Position numbers and translations under genes: made by a program
NCBI GenBank assembly: GCA_038123735.1
Contig: JAYPAP010000083.1
Location: 1 to 15,918, forward strand
Reading direction: 5' to 3'
Source: REDI01 sp038123735
GTDB taxonomy: Bacteria; Myxococcota_A; UBA796; GCA-2862545
DNA length: 15,918 bases
Shown here: positions 7,221 to 14,962 of the stretch, piece by piece
Layout of the letters: each line of letters begins with the position of its first letter
How positions within the stretch are numbered: the stretch's first letter is position 1
Notes under the pieces: generated by a model
Database searches by the model: none
The model's input: the letters and a program-made list of their open reading frames with translations, nothing else
What the model was told of the DNA's origin: nothing

Positions 7221-7237
7221 CACGCCCCTACGGCGTG
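7221..7237 (-). promoter_or_regulatory. Hairpin overlapping the ribosome site of the beta-helix gene
   Basis: A perfect 6-bp inverted repeat, CACGCC and GGCGTG with a 5-base loop, ends one base before the ATG at 7219. Read on the mRNA (minus) strand it is CACGCC-GTAGG-GGCGTG, so the AGGGG ribosome site lies in the loop and descending stem. The fold could limit translation initiation, or the dyad could be a protein-binding site in the gap shared with the divergent reductase gene. Confidence 0.45.
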
Positions 7238-7310
7238 CTCGTTTAAACCCACGTTCATCAGACGCGAGCCATGCGTTCGTCGACCCGATACACGGCCCCA
7301 GGGAGAACCA

Positions 7311-8441
7311 ATGACTCATGTATTTATCACCGGGGGAACCGGATACCTGGGCGGTTACGTTTGCACGCGCCTCTTGGAACGCCACCCCAACCTTCGTCTG
7401 TCCATGCTCGTCCGCGGATCATCGGTCTCCGGCGCGAGGGAGAAGCTGTGGCGAAGCTGGCAGCTCCACTGGGGGCCTTCCGAGTTCATGGAGGCCTTGT
7501 CGCGCGTCGACATCTATCTCGGCGATCTCCACCAACCGAATCTAGGCTTGAGTGATGCTTCGTGGGCGAAGCTCTCGGAGCAAACCGACTCGGTGCTCCA
7601 TGTGGCAGCTTCCCTAAACAGAAAGAGCGAGCGCGCCTGCTTGAACAGCAACCTTCGGGGCTCACTCAGCGTGCTTCGACTCGCGCGCTCCATCGCCGAC
7701 ACCTCCGGCCTCGACCGGTTTTCGTTCGTGAGCACAGCCGCAGTCGCTGGCGAGCGATGGCGTGAAGTGGTTCCCGAAGACCAGGCGATCCGCTGGGATA
7801 AGCGCCAGTACGATCCCTACGCGCGCACGAAGGCGTTCGGCGAGCACATGGTCCACGAGTTGCTGCCCGACGTGTCTACGGTGATCTTCCGGCCGGCCAC
7901 AGTGCTCGGCGACTCACGATTCAGTGCCACCACCCAATGGGACATGGTGCGCGCCTACGCCTTCTTTGCGGATTTGCCGGTTCTTCCATGGGGGCCAGAC
8001 ATCCGGCAGGACATCGTAAACGCCGACTACGTCGGTGATGCAGTCGCACACATCCATATGCTCGATAAACCAAAGTGGGGCTGCTACCACCTCTCCGCTG
8101 GCAACAGCTCCTGCACCAGCGCAGAGATTGTGGGGGAGATCGCACGCGCAGCAGGTAGCCGAGGCCCGCGATTCTCCAGCCGGCTCCAAGGCCCATTCGA
8201 CAACACGATCCGAATGACCGAGCTGCTCGCTCCCGGCGCAAAGACAGCCCGAATGGCAGCTTTACTGCGCGTTTTTCTCCCATACGTCACGAACGACACC
8301 GTCTTTGACAACGGTCGCGTCATCGCGGAACTTGGCCGCGCACCCGTACCGTTTGTGCGATATGCTGCTAACTTACTTGAATACGCCAAGGAGCATAAGT
8401 TCCAGTATCCCTACTCAGCCTACCCCGATGGTTCCCGGTAG
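7311..8441 (+). CDS. Extended SDR, thioester / fatty-acyl reductase-like (NAD_binding_4)
   Basis: A 376-residue NAD(P)-dependent oxidoreductase of the extended short-chain dehydrogenase class, closest in wording to the reductase domains that release carrier-bound or CoA-bound acyl chains as aldehydes or alcohols. The Rossmann glycine motif TGGTGYLGGYV is at 7-17 and the acid/NADPH region SMLVRGSS at 31-38. The catalytic triad region has ST at 141-142 (FSFVSTAAVAGE) and YARTK at 170-174, followed by IFRPATVLGDSR (192-203). No carrier-protein or adenylation domain is attached, so it acts alone. The ATG at 7311 is preceded by GGGAGA at a six-base spacing; the frame is open further upstream without a better start. 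Substrate unknown: a long-chain acyl-CoA or acyl-ACP is inference. It is divergent from the beta-helix gene and ends 2 bp from the next convergent gene. Confidence 0.87.
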   Translation: MTHVFITGGTGYLGGYVCTRLLERHPNLRLSMLVRGSSVSGAREKLWRSWQLHWGPSEFMEALSRVDIYLGDLHQPNLGLSDASWAKLSEQTDSVLHVAASLNRKSERACLNSNLRGSLSVLRLARSIADTSGLDRFSFVSTAAVAGERWREVVPEDQAIRWDKRQYDPYARTKAFGEHMVHELLPDVSTVIFRPATVLGDSRFSATTQWDMVRAYAFFADLPVLPWGPDIRQDIVNADYVGDAVAHIHMLDKPKWGCYHLSAGNSSCTSAEIVGEIARAAGSRGPRFSSRLQGPFDNTIRMTELLAPGAKTARMAALLRVFLPYVTNDTVFDNGRVIAELGRAPVPFVRYAANLLEYAKEHKFQYPYSAYPDGSR

Positions 8442-8443
8442 CG

Positions 8444-9085
8444 TTAGCCGCCGCTGTATTGGACCGAAAACGACCCATCGAGGTCCGCGAAAACCGACCG
8501 GATGGAAAACGTTGCGTCCGCTTCATTTGCGAACTTAAACGAGACTTCACCGTATCCATCGCTCGTCCAGCCGTCGGATGAAGATACCTCGACCTCACCA
8601 CGCAACGTCTGTGCCTCTGCCACGTTGGTCTTCTCCGAGACCACGAAGGATGCGCCCATTAAGCGCTGCGCCATCTCATCATCCGCCGGAGAGGTACAGG
8701 CCATCTCGAAGGACACCTGACTCCGTGTTCGGGTCAATGCAACGGGGCAATTTAGGTTCCACGTCCACTTTTTCCCTTCGTAGATCGCTTCAAATCGAAC
8801 GGTTCCCTCACCCAGGTACGATCCATCGGCATCTCGACGGCCATCACAATCATCATCTAAGTCGTTCCACGGCACTTCCGAACGACCAGGATTGACCTCC
8901 GGATTCAGGTCATCACAGTCCACATCGGACGTGTACCCATCCCCATCGAAGTCAGTCAGGCCCGTGTCCGAGCTTCCGGTGTCCGAGTCTCGTGGCTCCA
9001 CGGTATCAGAGGGCTGCTCGGAGTCCTCCACTATGGAGGTACATCCAGTCATGATCGCAACCAACCACAGCACGCGAAACGTCAT
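8444..9085 (-). CDS. Putative lipoprotein with a MopE-type metal-binding motif
   Basis: A 213-residue predicted lipoprotein. The start at 9085 is fixed by GGGAG six bases upstream and by the signal MTFRVLWLVAIMTGC with lipidation at Cys15; the frame itself extends 38 codons further. After a Ser/Thr/Asp-rich linker (SEQPSDTVEPRDSDTGSSD, 22-40) comes one MopE-like unit: DFDGDGY, then DCDDLNPEVNPG (57-68), then DLDDDCDGRRDADG (75-88). The remaining ~120 residues are a beta-rich domain (TVRFEAIYEGKKWTWNL, GEVEVSSSDGWTSDGYGEV, SVFADLDGSFSVQYSGG) that I do not recognise; its two Cys (113 and 130) could form a disulfide. It starts 41 bp after asnS on the same strand and could be read through from it. 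Confidence 0.82.
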   Translation of the reverse strand: MTFRVLWLVAIMTGCTSIVEDSEQPSDTVEPRDSDTGSSDTGLTDFDGDGYTSDVDCDDLNPEVNPGRSEVPWNDLDDDCDGRRDADGSYLGEGTVRFEAIYEGKKWTWNLNCPVALTRTRSQVSFEMACTSPADDEMAQRLMGASFVVSEKTNVAEAQTLRGEVEVSSSDGWTSDGYGEVSFKFANEADATFSIRSVFADLDGSFSVQYSGG

Positions 9086-9126
9086 CGAACTCTCCCACCA
9101 GATTGTAGCCCCGCCGGGTCCGGTTG

Positions 9127-10494
9127 TCAGAACTCTGCGTGGCCTGGGGTACGGGGGAAGGGAAGCACATCGCGAATGTTCTTCATTCCGGTCAGCCACA
9201 TCAGCATGCGCTCAAAGCCGAGTCCAAAGCCGCCGTGCGGTGTTCCGCCAAAGCGACGCAGCTGCAGGTACCAGTCGTAGTCTTCCGGCTCCATTCCAAG
9301 CTCACTGATCCGCGCAGAAAGGCGGTCTGCTCGCTCTTCGCGCTGACTCCCGCCGATCATCTCTCCGATGCGCGGTACGAGCAGATCGGTCGCGGCGACC
9401 GTCTCGTTATCGTCGTTCATTCGCATATAAAATGCTTTCTGTTCTTTCGGGTAGTCCGTCACAAAGACCGGACGCTTGAAGTGTTCCTCCGCGAGGAAGC
9501 GCTCATGCTCGGCCTGAAGCGAAGTGCCAAATCCGATCGGGTACTCAAAGCTCCGCCCGCTCGCCAGCAAGATCTCCTGGGCCTCCCGGTATGTCACCCG
9601 AGCAAATGGCTTTTCGATCGTCTTCCGAACGGCTTCGACAACGCCTTTTTCGACGAATCTATCGAAGAGCACCATATCGTCTGCGCAGGCATCAAGCGTG
9701 GCGGAGGCCGTCTGGCGTACGAAGTCTTCAGCCAATGACACCACGTCGTCCAAGTCGGCGAAGGCCATCTCTGGCTCGATCATCCAGAACTCATTCGCAT
9801 GTCGCACGGTATTGCTATTTTCGGCCCGGAAGGTGGGTCCAAAGGTGTACACATCGGTGAAGGCATTCGCGAAGCACTCGACTTGAAGCTGACCTGACAC
9901 CGTCAAAAATGTAGGCTTTCCGAAGAAGTGCTCGTGCTCCGCGCCGTGAGTCACATTGAAGAGTTCGCCCGCACCTTCGGTATCGGAAGCGCTGATGATC
10001 GGCGTGTGGATCCACATGAAGCCACGCTCGTGGAAGAAGCGATGAATCTCCCATGCCAGCTGGTGACGCACCCGAAATACAGCTTGGAAGGTATTGGTTC
10101 GCGGCCTCAGATGAGCGATAGTCCGCAGGTGTTCGAGGGAGGTCCGCTTTCGTTGGATCGGGTACTCGCTCGGGTCATTATCGCCTACGATCGTGACCCC
10201 GCTCGGCGGACAATGGATCTCCATCGCCTGCTCTCCACCCGGCGACTGAACCCATTCTCCCTTGATTCTAACCGCTGCATGAATGCCCAGGCGCGCTTTC
10301 AGCGACTCATCGGGTGGCTCCGTCAACACCACCTGAACTGTCTTGGGTGATGAGCCATCAAACACGTGGATGAAGCTCACGTTCTTAGAAAATCGTGAGG
10401 TCTTAATCCACCCGGTGACCTCAGCGGTCCCGCCGGGTTGCGCGCTGCTGAGTTGTGCACGAATCGCCGTGCGCCTTGCCGAGCCGTGTCCCAT
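9127..10494 (-). CDS. asnS: Asparaginyl-tRNA synthetase
   Basis: Class IIb synthetase that charges tRNA-Asn with asparagine in the cytosol. Complete at 455 residues, normal for bacterial AsnRS. An N-terminal OB-fold anticodon-binding domain (TAEVTGWIKTSRFSKNVSFI, 23-42, to about 105) precedes the catalytic core. Core motifs: FMWIHTPIISASDTEGAGE (159-177), motif 2 FRAENSNTVRHANEFWMIEP (222-241) and motif 3 GGFGLGFERMLMWLTGMKNI (421-440), ending DVLPFPRTPGHAEF. The PRTPGxAEF ending separates it from AspRS. The ATG at 10494 follows a strong GAGGAGGG site. It implies that this organism makes Asn-tRNA directly. It is divergent from the small gene at 10556 across 61 bp. Confidence 0.97.
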   Translation of the reverse strand: MGHGSARRTAIRAQLSSAQPGGTAEVTGWIKTSRFSKNVSFIHVFDGSSPKTVQVVLTEPPDESLKARLGIHAAVRIKGEWVQSPGGEQAMEIHCPPSGVTIVGDNDPSEYPIQRKRTSLEHLRTIAHLRPRTNTFQAVFRVRHQLAWEIHRFFHERGFMWIHTPIISASDTEGAGELFNVTHGAEHEHFFGKPTFLTVSGQLQVECFANAFTDVYTFGPTFRAENSNTVRHANEFWMIEPEMAFADLDDVVSLAEDFVRQTASATLDACADDMVLFDRFVEKGVVEAVRKTIEKPFARVTYREAQEILLASGRSFEYPIGFGTSLQAEHERFLAEEHFKRPVFVTDYPKEQKAFYMRMNDDNETVAATDLLVPRIGEMIGGSQREERADRLSARISELGMEPEDYDWYLQLRRFGGTPHGGFGLGFERMLMWLTGMKNIRDVLPFPRTPGHAEF

Positions 10495-10555
10495 GCTCCC
10501 TCCTCTTGGCACATGCCCTATCGCCAGATCACCCCGCGGCAAGTTACCTACGCGT
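10495..10555. promoter_or_regulatory. Divergent gap between asnS and the 10556 gene
   Basis: This 61-bp gap must hold the asnS promoter and its strong ribosome site (GAGGAGGG on the minus strand), and probably the promoter of the plus-strand pair. A short palindrome GGCA-CA-TGCC sits at 10508-10517. No clear -35/-10 pair was found. No T-box or other tRNA-sensing leader fits in so short a space. Confidence 0.35.
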
Positions 10556-10882
10556 ATGCTTTTCTGTAGCCCCTTCGACGCCACGCTCGCCGCGTCTGGA
10601 CCCGCCGCCATCTTCCTGCCTGACCGGGAAGGACTGCTTCGCTTTGACGCGGAATGGACCCGTGATGCCTGGGGCCGCGCCCCCGGTCCTCATGAAACAG
10701 CCTTGTGCTGGGCACTCGTCCGAGACCACACCACCGGCTTTGTAGGCATCCTTTTGGTGTCGTCTCCCACGCTGTTGGTCGAACACCCCCACATGGATGT
10801 TCGCCTCTTCGACACGCAGGAAGATGCGGAGATGGCCCGAGCCCAGTTCGGCAACCCGCCCGTGAGCCCCGCGCCTTGGTAG
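10556..10882 (+). CDS. Small conserved-looking protein, function unknown
   Basis: Encodes 108 residues, no signal peptide or membrane segment. I do not recognise the family. The frame is likely coding because third positions favour C and G and the peptide has ordinary composition: SGPAAIFLPDREGLLRFDAE, then CWALVRDHTTGFVGILLVSS, then VRLFDTQEDAEMARAQFG. A frame open further upstream would run back through asnS, so the first ATG outside asnS was chosen; another ATG at 10493 overlaps the asnS start and is less likely. The ribosome site is weak (GGCAAG well upstream). It overlaps the next gene by 7 bases (TTGGTAG), suggesting translational coupling. Confidence 0.6.
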   Translation: MLFCSPFDATLAASGPAAIFLPDREGLLRFDAEWTRDAWGRAPGPHETALCWALVRDHTTGFVGILLVSSPTLLVEHPHMDVRLFDTQEDAEMARAQFGNPPVSPAPW

Positions 10883-11715
10883 TCGTTGTCCTCCTTCTCG
10901 GCTCGATCGTAAGCAGCCATGCATCCGACGAACGCCCCGTCGACGACGACCGTGATGAGGCAACAGTTTCTCCGGAGAGCACCTCGGAATCTGAGAGCGA
11001 TGACACCTCAACCGTCGTTGTCTACGGAGAGCTCTTGGTTGACCAGGCCCGATCAAAGGTGGCCAAAGAACTTCAACGCCAGGGATATACGGAGAGAATT
11101 CGAGAGGAAGATTATACGATCTACCGTCACTCTGAGGCATGGAAAGGCGAGGTTCGCGTCTACGACGATGGATGGGTCCGCATCAAGCGCCAACCCGTTC
11201 AGTTCAAGCCGCCTGAGAAGAGCCCCCTCGGATGGGCGACCTGCGTACTTCCCCCGCTGTGCATCAAGGCTGGCGGACAGACGGTGTCCAAGCGAATTCA
11301 TATGAGTCAACGCCGTTTTGCGCTCTCATCACTCGGGCCACTCGCGCAGCAATACGGCGATCGGGTCGCGGACTTGCGCGTAGACCGACAGCTGGAGTCC
11401 CTCGGCGACGACCTCGACACGCTGTGGACCACGGGCAAGCCCTTTGGAAGTGATGAAGCTCCGCTGGTTTCCCCGCTAGAAAGGCGCACCTATATCCTTA
11501 AGTATTGGGAATCGAGGACAGACACCATCTGGGGCAGACGGGTCCGCGCCGCCACGGAGGCATTCATACGCGAAGTCATTCAATACTCCGACCACGCCCT
11601 ATCGGAGGCGGACATCGCCACATTCAACGCCAATCGTACCTGCGAACAGGCGCTCGACCTAAACCGGCCTTGGTCGGAGATCGTCGCCGACCTCGAGCAT
11701 CGGGCGGGCGAATAA
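10876..11715 (+). CDS. Predicted exported protein of unknown family, TTG start
   Basis: Encodes about 279 residues. A signal-type core VVVVLLLGSIVSSHA (residues 2-16) ends in a plausible SHA cleavage site. Then come an acidic Ser/Asp/Glu linker (to about 52) and a globular domain starting STVVVYGELLVDQARSKVAK. It continues with EEDYTIYRHSEAWKGEVRVY and DDGWVRIKRQPVQF, and ends with a helical region (TEAFIREVIQYSDHALSEAD). No ATG or GTG exists in frame near the signal; TTG at 10876 is the only candidate. It overlaps the previous gene's stop and lacks its own ribosome site, so re-initiation is likely. The basic residues REPR lie just before the TTG, where a signal n-region would be, so the true start or frame may differ. 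The stop is 1 bp from the convergent DUF547 gene. Confidence 0.72.
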   Translation: MVVVVLLLGSIVSSHASDERPVDDDRDEATVSPESTSESESDDTSTVVVYGELLVDQARSKVAKELQRQGYTERIREEDYTIYRHSEAWKGEVRVYDDGWVRIKRQPVQFKPPEKSPLGWATCVLPPLCIKAGGQTVSKRIHMSQRRFALSSLGPLAQQYGDRVADLRVDRQLESLGDDLDTLWTTGKPFGSDEAPLVSPLERRTYILKYWESRTDTIWGRRVRAATEAFIREVIQYSDHALSEADIATFNANRTCEQALDLNRPWSEIVADLEHRAGE

Positions 11716-11716
11716 G

Positions 11717-12463
11717 TCAGTCAGCCGAATTGAGGGACCAGTCGTAAGTATCCCACTTAACCGGCATATACCCAAGGTCTGGTGTGTCTGGTCCCGCAAA
11801 AGTGGCAATGAACCAAAGGCCTCGTACCTGCGCTTCATTTACGTTGGCGATCGGCCCCTTTCGGTAAGAAGCAAAGTCACCGGAAAACCACTTAAATATC
11901 GGACTAAGAAATATCGTCCGCTCCCTGATGACAAATGCATTGGTGGCGACCCATCGCTTCGAGGCCGCGTTCAACTGTTCCTCGATGCTCTCACCGAGTA
12001 GTGGCTCCGCGGGTAGTGGCGGGCACCCGCGAGAAGCACAGTTCAGTACCGCATGAATGCGTCCATCACCGAGAGGTCGAATGCGCTGGTGCTCAATCTC
12101 GTCAAGCGTGAGCGACTCGCCCGCGACGACGAACGTTCGCCGCTTCCACACTTCACCCTCGTCCAACTCTTTGATGCTCTTGATGGATGGATTGTTCACG
12201 ACGACGGCCAAGGTCAGTGCATTGTAGGCGTTGACCCAGAACGCGAGCTGATCCGCCTTCGATGCCTGGGCGAGATCCTTGGTGGCCCATTCAGCGACCA
12301 CAGCGTCTAGTTGGTGTTCCCTCTGTTTCAGCGTCTTGTAGGACACCCGTCCGTCGGGCGCGACGGCTCCATCAAGCACGGCCCGAAAGCTCGCGTACGG
12401 GTCAGTTGCTGGTGGAGGTTCAGCGGCAAATCCGTAGAGCATCCCCATTGCCAAAATGACCAC
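11717..12463 (-). CDS. DUF547 domain protein, exported
   Basis: A 248-residue member of the DUF547 family (PF04784), whose biochemical role is not established. Conserved stretches are all present: DQLAFWVNAYNALTLAVV (71-88), NPSIKSI (91-97), RIHAVLNCASRGCPPL (135-150), LSPIFKWFSGDF (186-197) and a C-terminal YDWSLN (240-245). The invariant His/Cys region is intact. The N-terminus (MVILAMGMLYGFAAEPPP) looks like a signal peptide without basic residues. GTG at 12463, with a GGGGG stretch just upstream, is preferred; ATG at 12448 is an alternative. It follows the large TPR lipoprotein gene by 50 bp on the same strand, suggesting an operon, and faces the exported protein gene across a 1-bp gap. 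Confidence 0.9.
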   Translation of the reverse strand: MVILAMGMLYGFAAEPPPATDPYASFRAVLDGAVAPDGRVSYKTLKQREHQLDAVVAEWATKDLAQASKADQLAFWVNAYNALTLAVVVNNPSIKSIKELDEGEVWKRRTFVVAGESLTLDEIEHQRIRPLGDGRIHAVLNCASRGCPPLPAEPLLGESIEEQLNAASKRWVATNAFVIRERTIFLSPIFKWFSGDFASYRKGPIANVNEAQVRGLWFIATFAGPDTPDLGYMPVKWDTYDWSLNSAD

Positions 12464-12513
12464 CAGCGCCCCCGTTTGCAGTCCTAGTTCCTAACCGGAC
12501 CGATGTATTCCCT

Positions 12514-14898
12514 CTACTCCGCTGCAGGCTGAGGAACAGCCGAGACCATTTGGAGGGTCCCAAGGGGATGTGCCGGGAATCGCACCGCAAAGTTGGAGAG
12601 GGCCCCAGCAAGAGCGCCAGCATCACCAGACGCAGCAGCTTGAACGACGCCAACTGCGCCACATGAGGTACGAGGACGCCCTAACGACGACGCAGTTTCA
12701 ACCAAGCTCTGAGCCTTTTCTGCATCGCCAACTGCCGCAAACAGAGCCGCCGCATCACATACCGCCCACGCTTGTCCGGCGAGGGCATCCACGCGACCCA
12801 GTGCATCTGCGCTCGCAGCCGATTTTGCGCGCGCCAAGGCGGACTCATCACCACGCCGCAAGGCTTCCAGCGCGTAGACGGTCCAGGCACCAGCATCTTC
12901 CGGCCGCTCAGCGATCACGCGCTGGGCGAAATTCCATCGGGCATCGGGAGTGGACGCTGTTGACGCAACTTGGGCCGCAACCAGGTAATCGGCCGTCCCC
13001 AAGGCGGGCAGGGTAAGGATGCGGTCGACATTGGCCTGAACCAGTTGGTCGCTACCCGAATAGGACGCAGCAGCACCGTGCACCAAGTGCCCGATGACCG
13101 TTCCACGCGCACCGACATCGAGTGCCTGCAACGCTGGCCCGCGAGCAGCCTGCCCCTCCCCTCGTTGCATCAGCGAGAGCGCTTTCGCCATCGCCACGCC
13201 CTCATCGAGGTCCATGTGCGCCGAAAACACCCCATCAACATCCGAATGCGAGCCCTTGACCAGGTATGCCATCGCTTCATAGCCCCTGGTGACATGGCAA
13301 TCGTGAGATTGGGCGTTGGTAATGCTTCCCGCTGGTAGATCTTCCGTATCTCCAGCTTTGACCGCCAGACGCACTTCTAGGCTCTGCGCAGCCCAGGGCT
13401 CGTAGAGCTCAGAACTTTTCTTTGCGGCCGTTAATGCAGCCTCCGTCTTCCCTGCAGCCAGCAGTTTCTTCGACGTGTCTTGGTAGTAACTGCAATCATC
13501 CCCTGCATAGTCCAACGCTTCTTCGTACAAGCTCAAGGCCTCATCAAATCGCCCGTGCTTGTACAATACATCCGCGTAGTCCGCCCGCTTTCCTGCTTCC
13601 TTCGGATCCGTCTTGGACTCGCTATCCGCTTCTGCCTCGCCAGCGGACTCCTCAGCATTGGCGGCGCCGGTGAGTGATTCACAATCCACCCGTTCCACCC
13701 CGAGCGCGGAGGCTCCGAAGGCACGAACGCCATCGCGAGTGGTGAAGGAATAATCCACGATCTGCTCTTCGACGCACTCCTCGATGACCTGCGCGACGAG
13801 AGTCGTGGGATCGACCTCCGCAGGAATCAGGAGCGCGGACTTTTTATCATCGCCTTCAAACGCCTTCTTTGCATCATCGATGAACTTCTGACTCGGGTCG
13901 GTCCATGACGCGGAGTCTTCCACCCTGAGCGCGACCTGAGCTTTCGCAGGGTCGACGGCGATGGAGACTCGGGCAAGGTCCAGTGCTCCGAGCGCAACAT
14001 CGACGGCAACATCTTCGGCATCTGCAGCGCCAACGACCTGCGATAGCGGACCAGCGCGATGAATGAAGGCTCTTTCGCCAGGAAGTGCCGCTCCTTGAAG
14101 GCTCACAGCGCTCCGAGAACGCTCAAACCTTGCGTATTGGCTCACAGCTACATCCGCGGGAAGAATGTCTTTAGAAACGGCATTTGGAAGACGGGTATCC
14201 GACAGGTACGCCCAATGGGTCTTTCCAAAGACCTCAGCCTCAACGAGTAGGTCTTGGGTCTGCCGGGTCTGCCATGCGCCCGCGACTTGGTAGAAGCTCG
14301 CCGGCATGACCTTCGCCGGCTTCGCTTCCCCGACCAAGGCCATGATCTCGGCGGTCTGCGCTGCGGTACCGAATACGTAAACCCCGTCATTCGCCAACTT
14401 CGCTGCAGCCATGCCCCCGAGAAGGTGGACGGCCAGGGTATTGTTCTCCCCATGGATGCGGCAGCGCCAGTCCTTGATCACGACTTCCCCATCTTCGCCT
14501 TTCATGCGTAGTTCGGGAATAAGCGCAACTTCCTGAGTGACCTTCGTCGTCGAATCGAAGAGTCCGCCGTCACGATAGCGTGCCAAGGTCAGTTCTTCGA
14601 TGGAGCCGCCGAGGGCCTTTGCCACGGGCTTCGTGCAGGTATTGGACCCGGTCAGCATCTCGACGTTCAACAGAAATTCGTCAGGCTTTTCCTTGTCTTC
14701 CCCCTGCGCCAACACCGCGGCACGAGAATCGGTATCGATGCCGCGCAGCAACGGAATGCGGCCATTTCCTGTGATCTCGATCGCGCTACTTCCTAGCGCC
14801 AACGTATCAAATGACGCTGTAATCTGCTTGGGTCCACAGCCGTTAAGTGACAAAACACCAACAAGGGCGAGGTGCATCGACGGGGAGAGAATACGCAT
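12514..14898 (-). CDS. Large TPR-containing lipoprotein, function unknown
   Basis: A 794-residue predicted lipoprotein. ATG at 14898 was chosen (the frame extends 35 codons further) because GGAG lies six bases upstream and the signal follows: MRILSPSMHLALVGVLSLNG then Cys21, with a good LNGC lipobox. Residues ~22-400 form an unrecognised domain, mostly alpha/beta, with repeated short segments (VYVFGTAAQTAEIMAL, THWAYLSDTRLPNAV). A charged Ala/Glu/Ser linker at ~411-437 leads into helical repeats. RADYADVLYKHGRFDEALSL (438-457) and GKTEAALTAAKKSSEL (483-498) are TPR-like, and further Ala-rich helices run to the end. Such TPR lipoproteins usually scaffold periplasmic or outer-membrane complexes; no partner is evident. 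It is divergent from eno (94 bp) and followed by the DUF547 gene. Confidence 0.88.
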   Translation of the reverse strand: MRILSPSMHLALVGVLSLNGCGPKQITASFDTLALGSSAIEITGNGRIPLLRGIDTDSRAAVLAQGEDKEKPDEFLLNVEMLTGSNTCTKPVAKALGGSIEELTLARYRDGGLFDSTTKVTQEVALIPELRMKGEDGEVVIKDWRCRIHGENNTLAVHLLGGMAAAKLANDGVYVFGTAAQTAEIMALVGEAKPAKVMPASFYQVAGAWQTRQTQDLLVEAEVFGKTHWAYLSDTRLPNAVSKDILPADVAVSQYARFERSRSAVSLQGAALPGERAFIHRAGPLSQVVGAADAEDVAVDVALGALDLARVSIAVDPAKAQVALRVEDSASWTDPSQKFIDDAKKAFEGDDKKSALLIPAEVDPTTLVAQVIEECVEEQIVDYSFTTRDGVRAFGASALGVERVDCESLTGAANAEESAGEAEADSESKTDPKEAGKRADYADVLYKHGRFDEALSLYEEALDYAGDDCSYYQDTSKKLLAAGKTEAALTAAKKSSELYEPWAAQSLEVRLAVKAGDTEDLPAGSITNAQSHDCHVTRGYEAMAYLVKGSHSDVDGVFSAHMDLDEGVAMAKALSLMQRGEGQAARGPALQALDVGARGTVIGHLVHGAAASYSGSDQLVQANVDRILTLPALGTADYLVAAQVASTASTPDARWNFAQRVIAERPEDAGAWTVYALEALRRGDESALARAKSAASADALGRVDALAGQAWAVCDAAALFAAVGDAEKAQSLVETASSLGRPRTSCGAVGVVQAAASGDAGALAGALSNFAVRFPAHPLGTLQMVSAVPQPAAE

Positions 14899-14943
14899 GT
14901 AGGCTCCTGACATCGTCCAGGTATAAACAACCGAGGCGCTCGT

Positions 14944-14962
14944 TAACGCTCCTGAAGCGTTA
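14944..14962. promoter_or_regulatory. Perfect dyad between eno and the TPR lipoprotein gene
   Basis: TAACGCT, five bases, then AGCGTTA form a perfect 7-bp inverted repeat in the 94-bp gap between divergent start codons, about 30 bases before the eno ATG. It could be a dimeric-regulator operator or a leader hairpin. No T-tract follows, so it is not a terminator. No clear -35/-10 elements are visible beside it. Confidence 0.4.

Noticed and set aside
9086..9126. Terminator or separate promoter between asnS and the MopE lipoprotein gene
   Set aside because: No hairpin with T-tract and no clear promoter elements in the 41 bases; only the ribosome site is visible.
9124..9738. 204-codon plus-strand open frame inside asnS
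   Set aside because: Antisense shadow of a certain gene; GC-rich codon bias alone keeps the opposite frame open.
10495..10555. Sigma-54 promoter suggested by TTGGCAC near 10507
   Set aside because: The required GC element at the fixed spacing after GG is absent.
10544..11140. 198-codon minus-strand open frame across the two small plus-strand genes
   Set aside because: Arg/Gly-rich composition with no domain, no ribosome site, and it conflicts with plus-strand frames that have better codon bias and a signal peptide.
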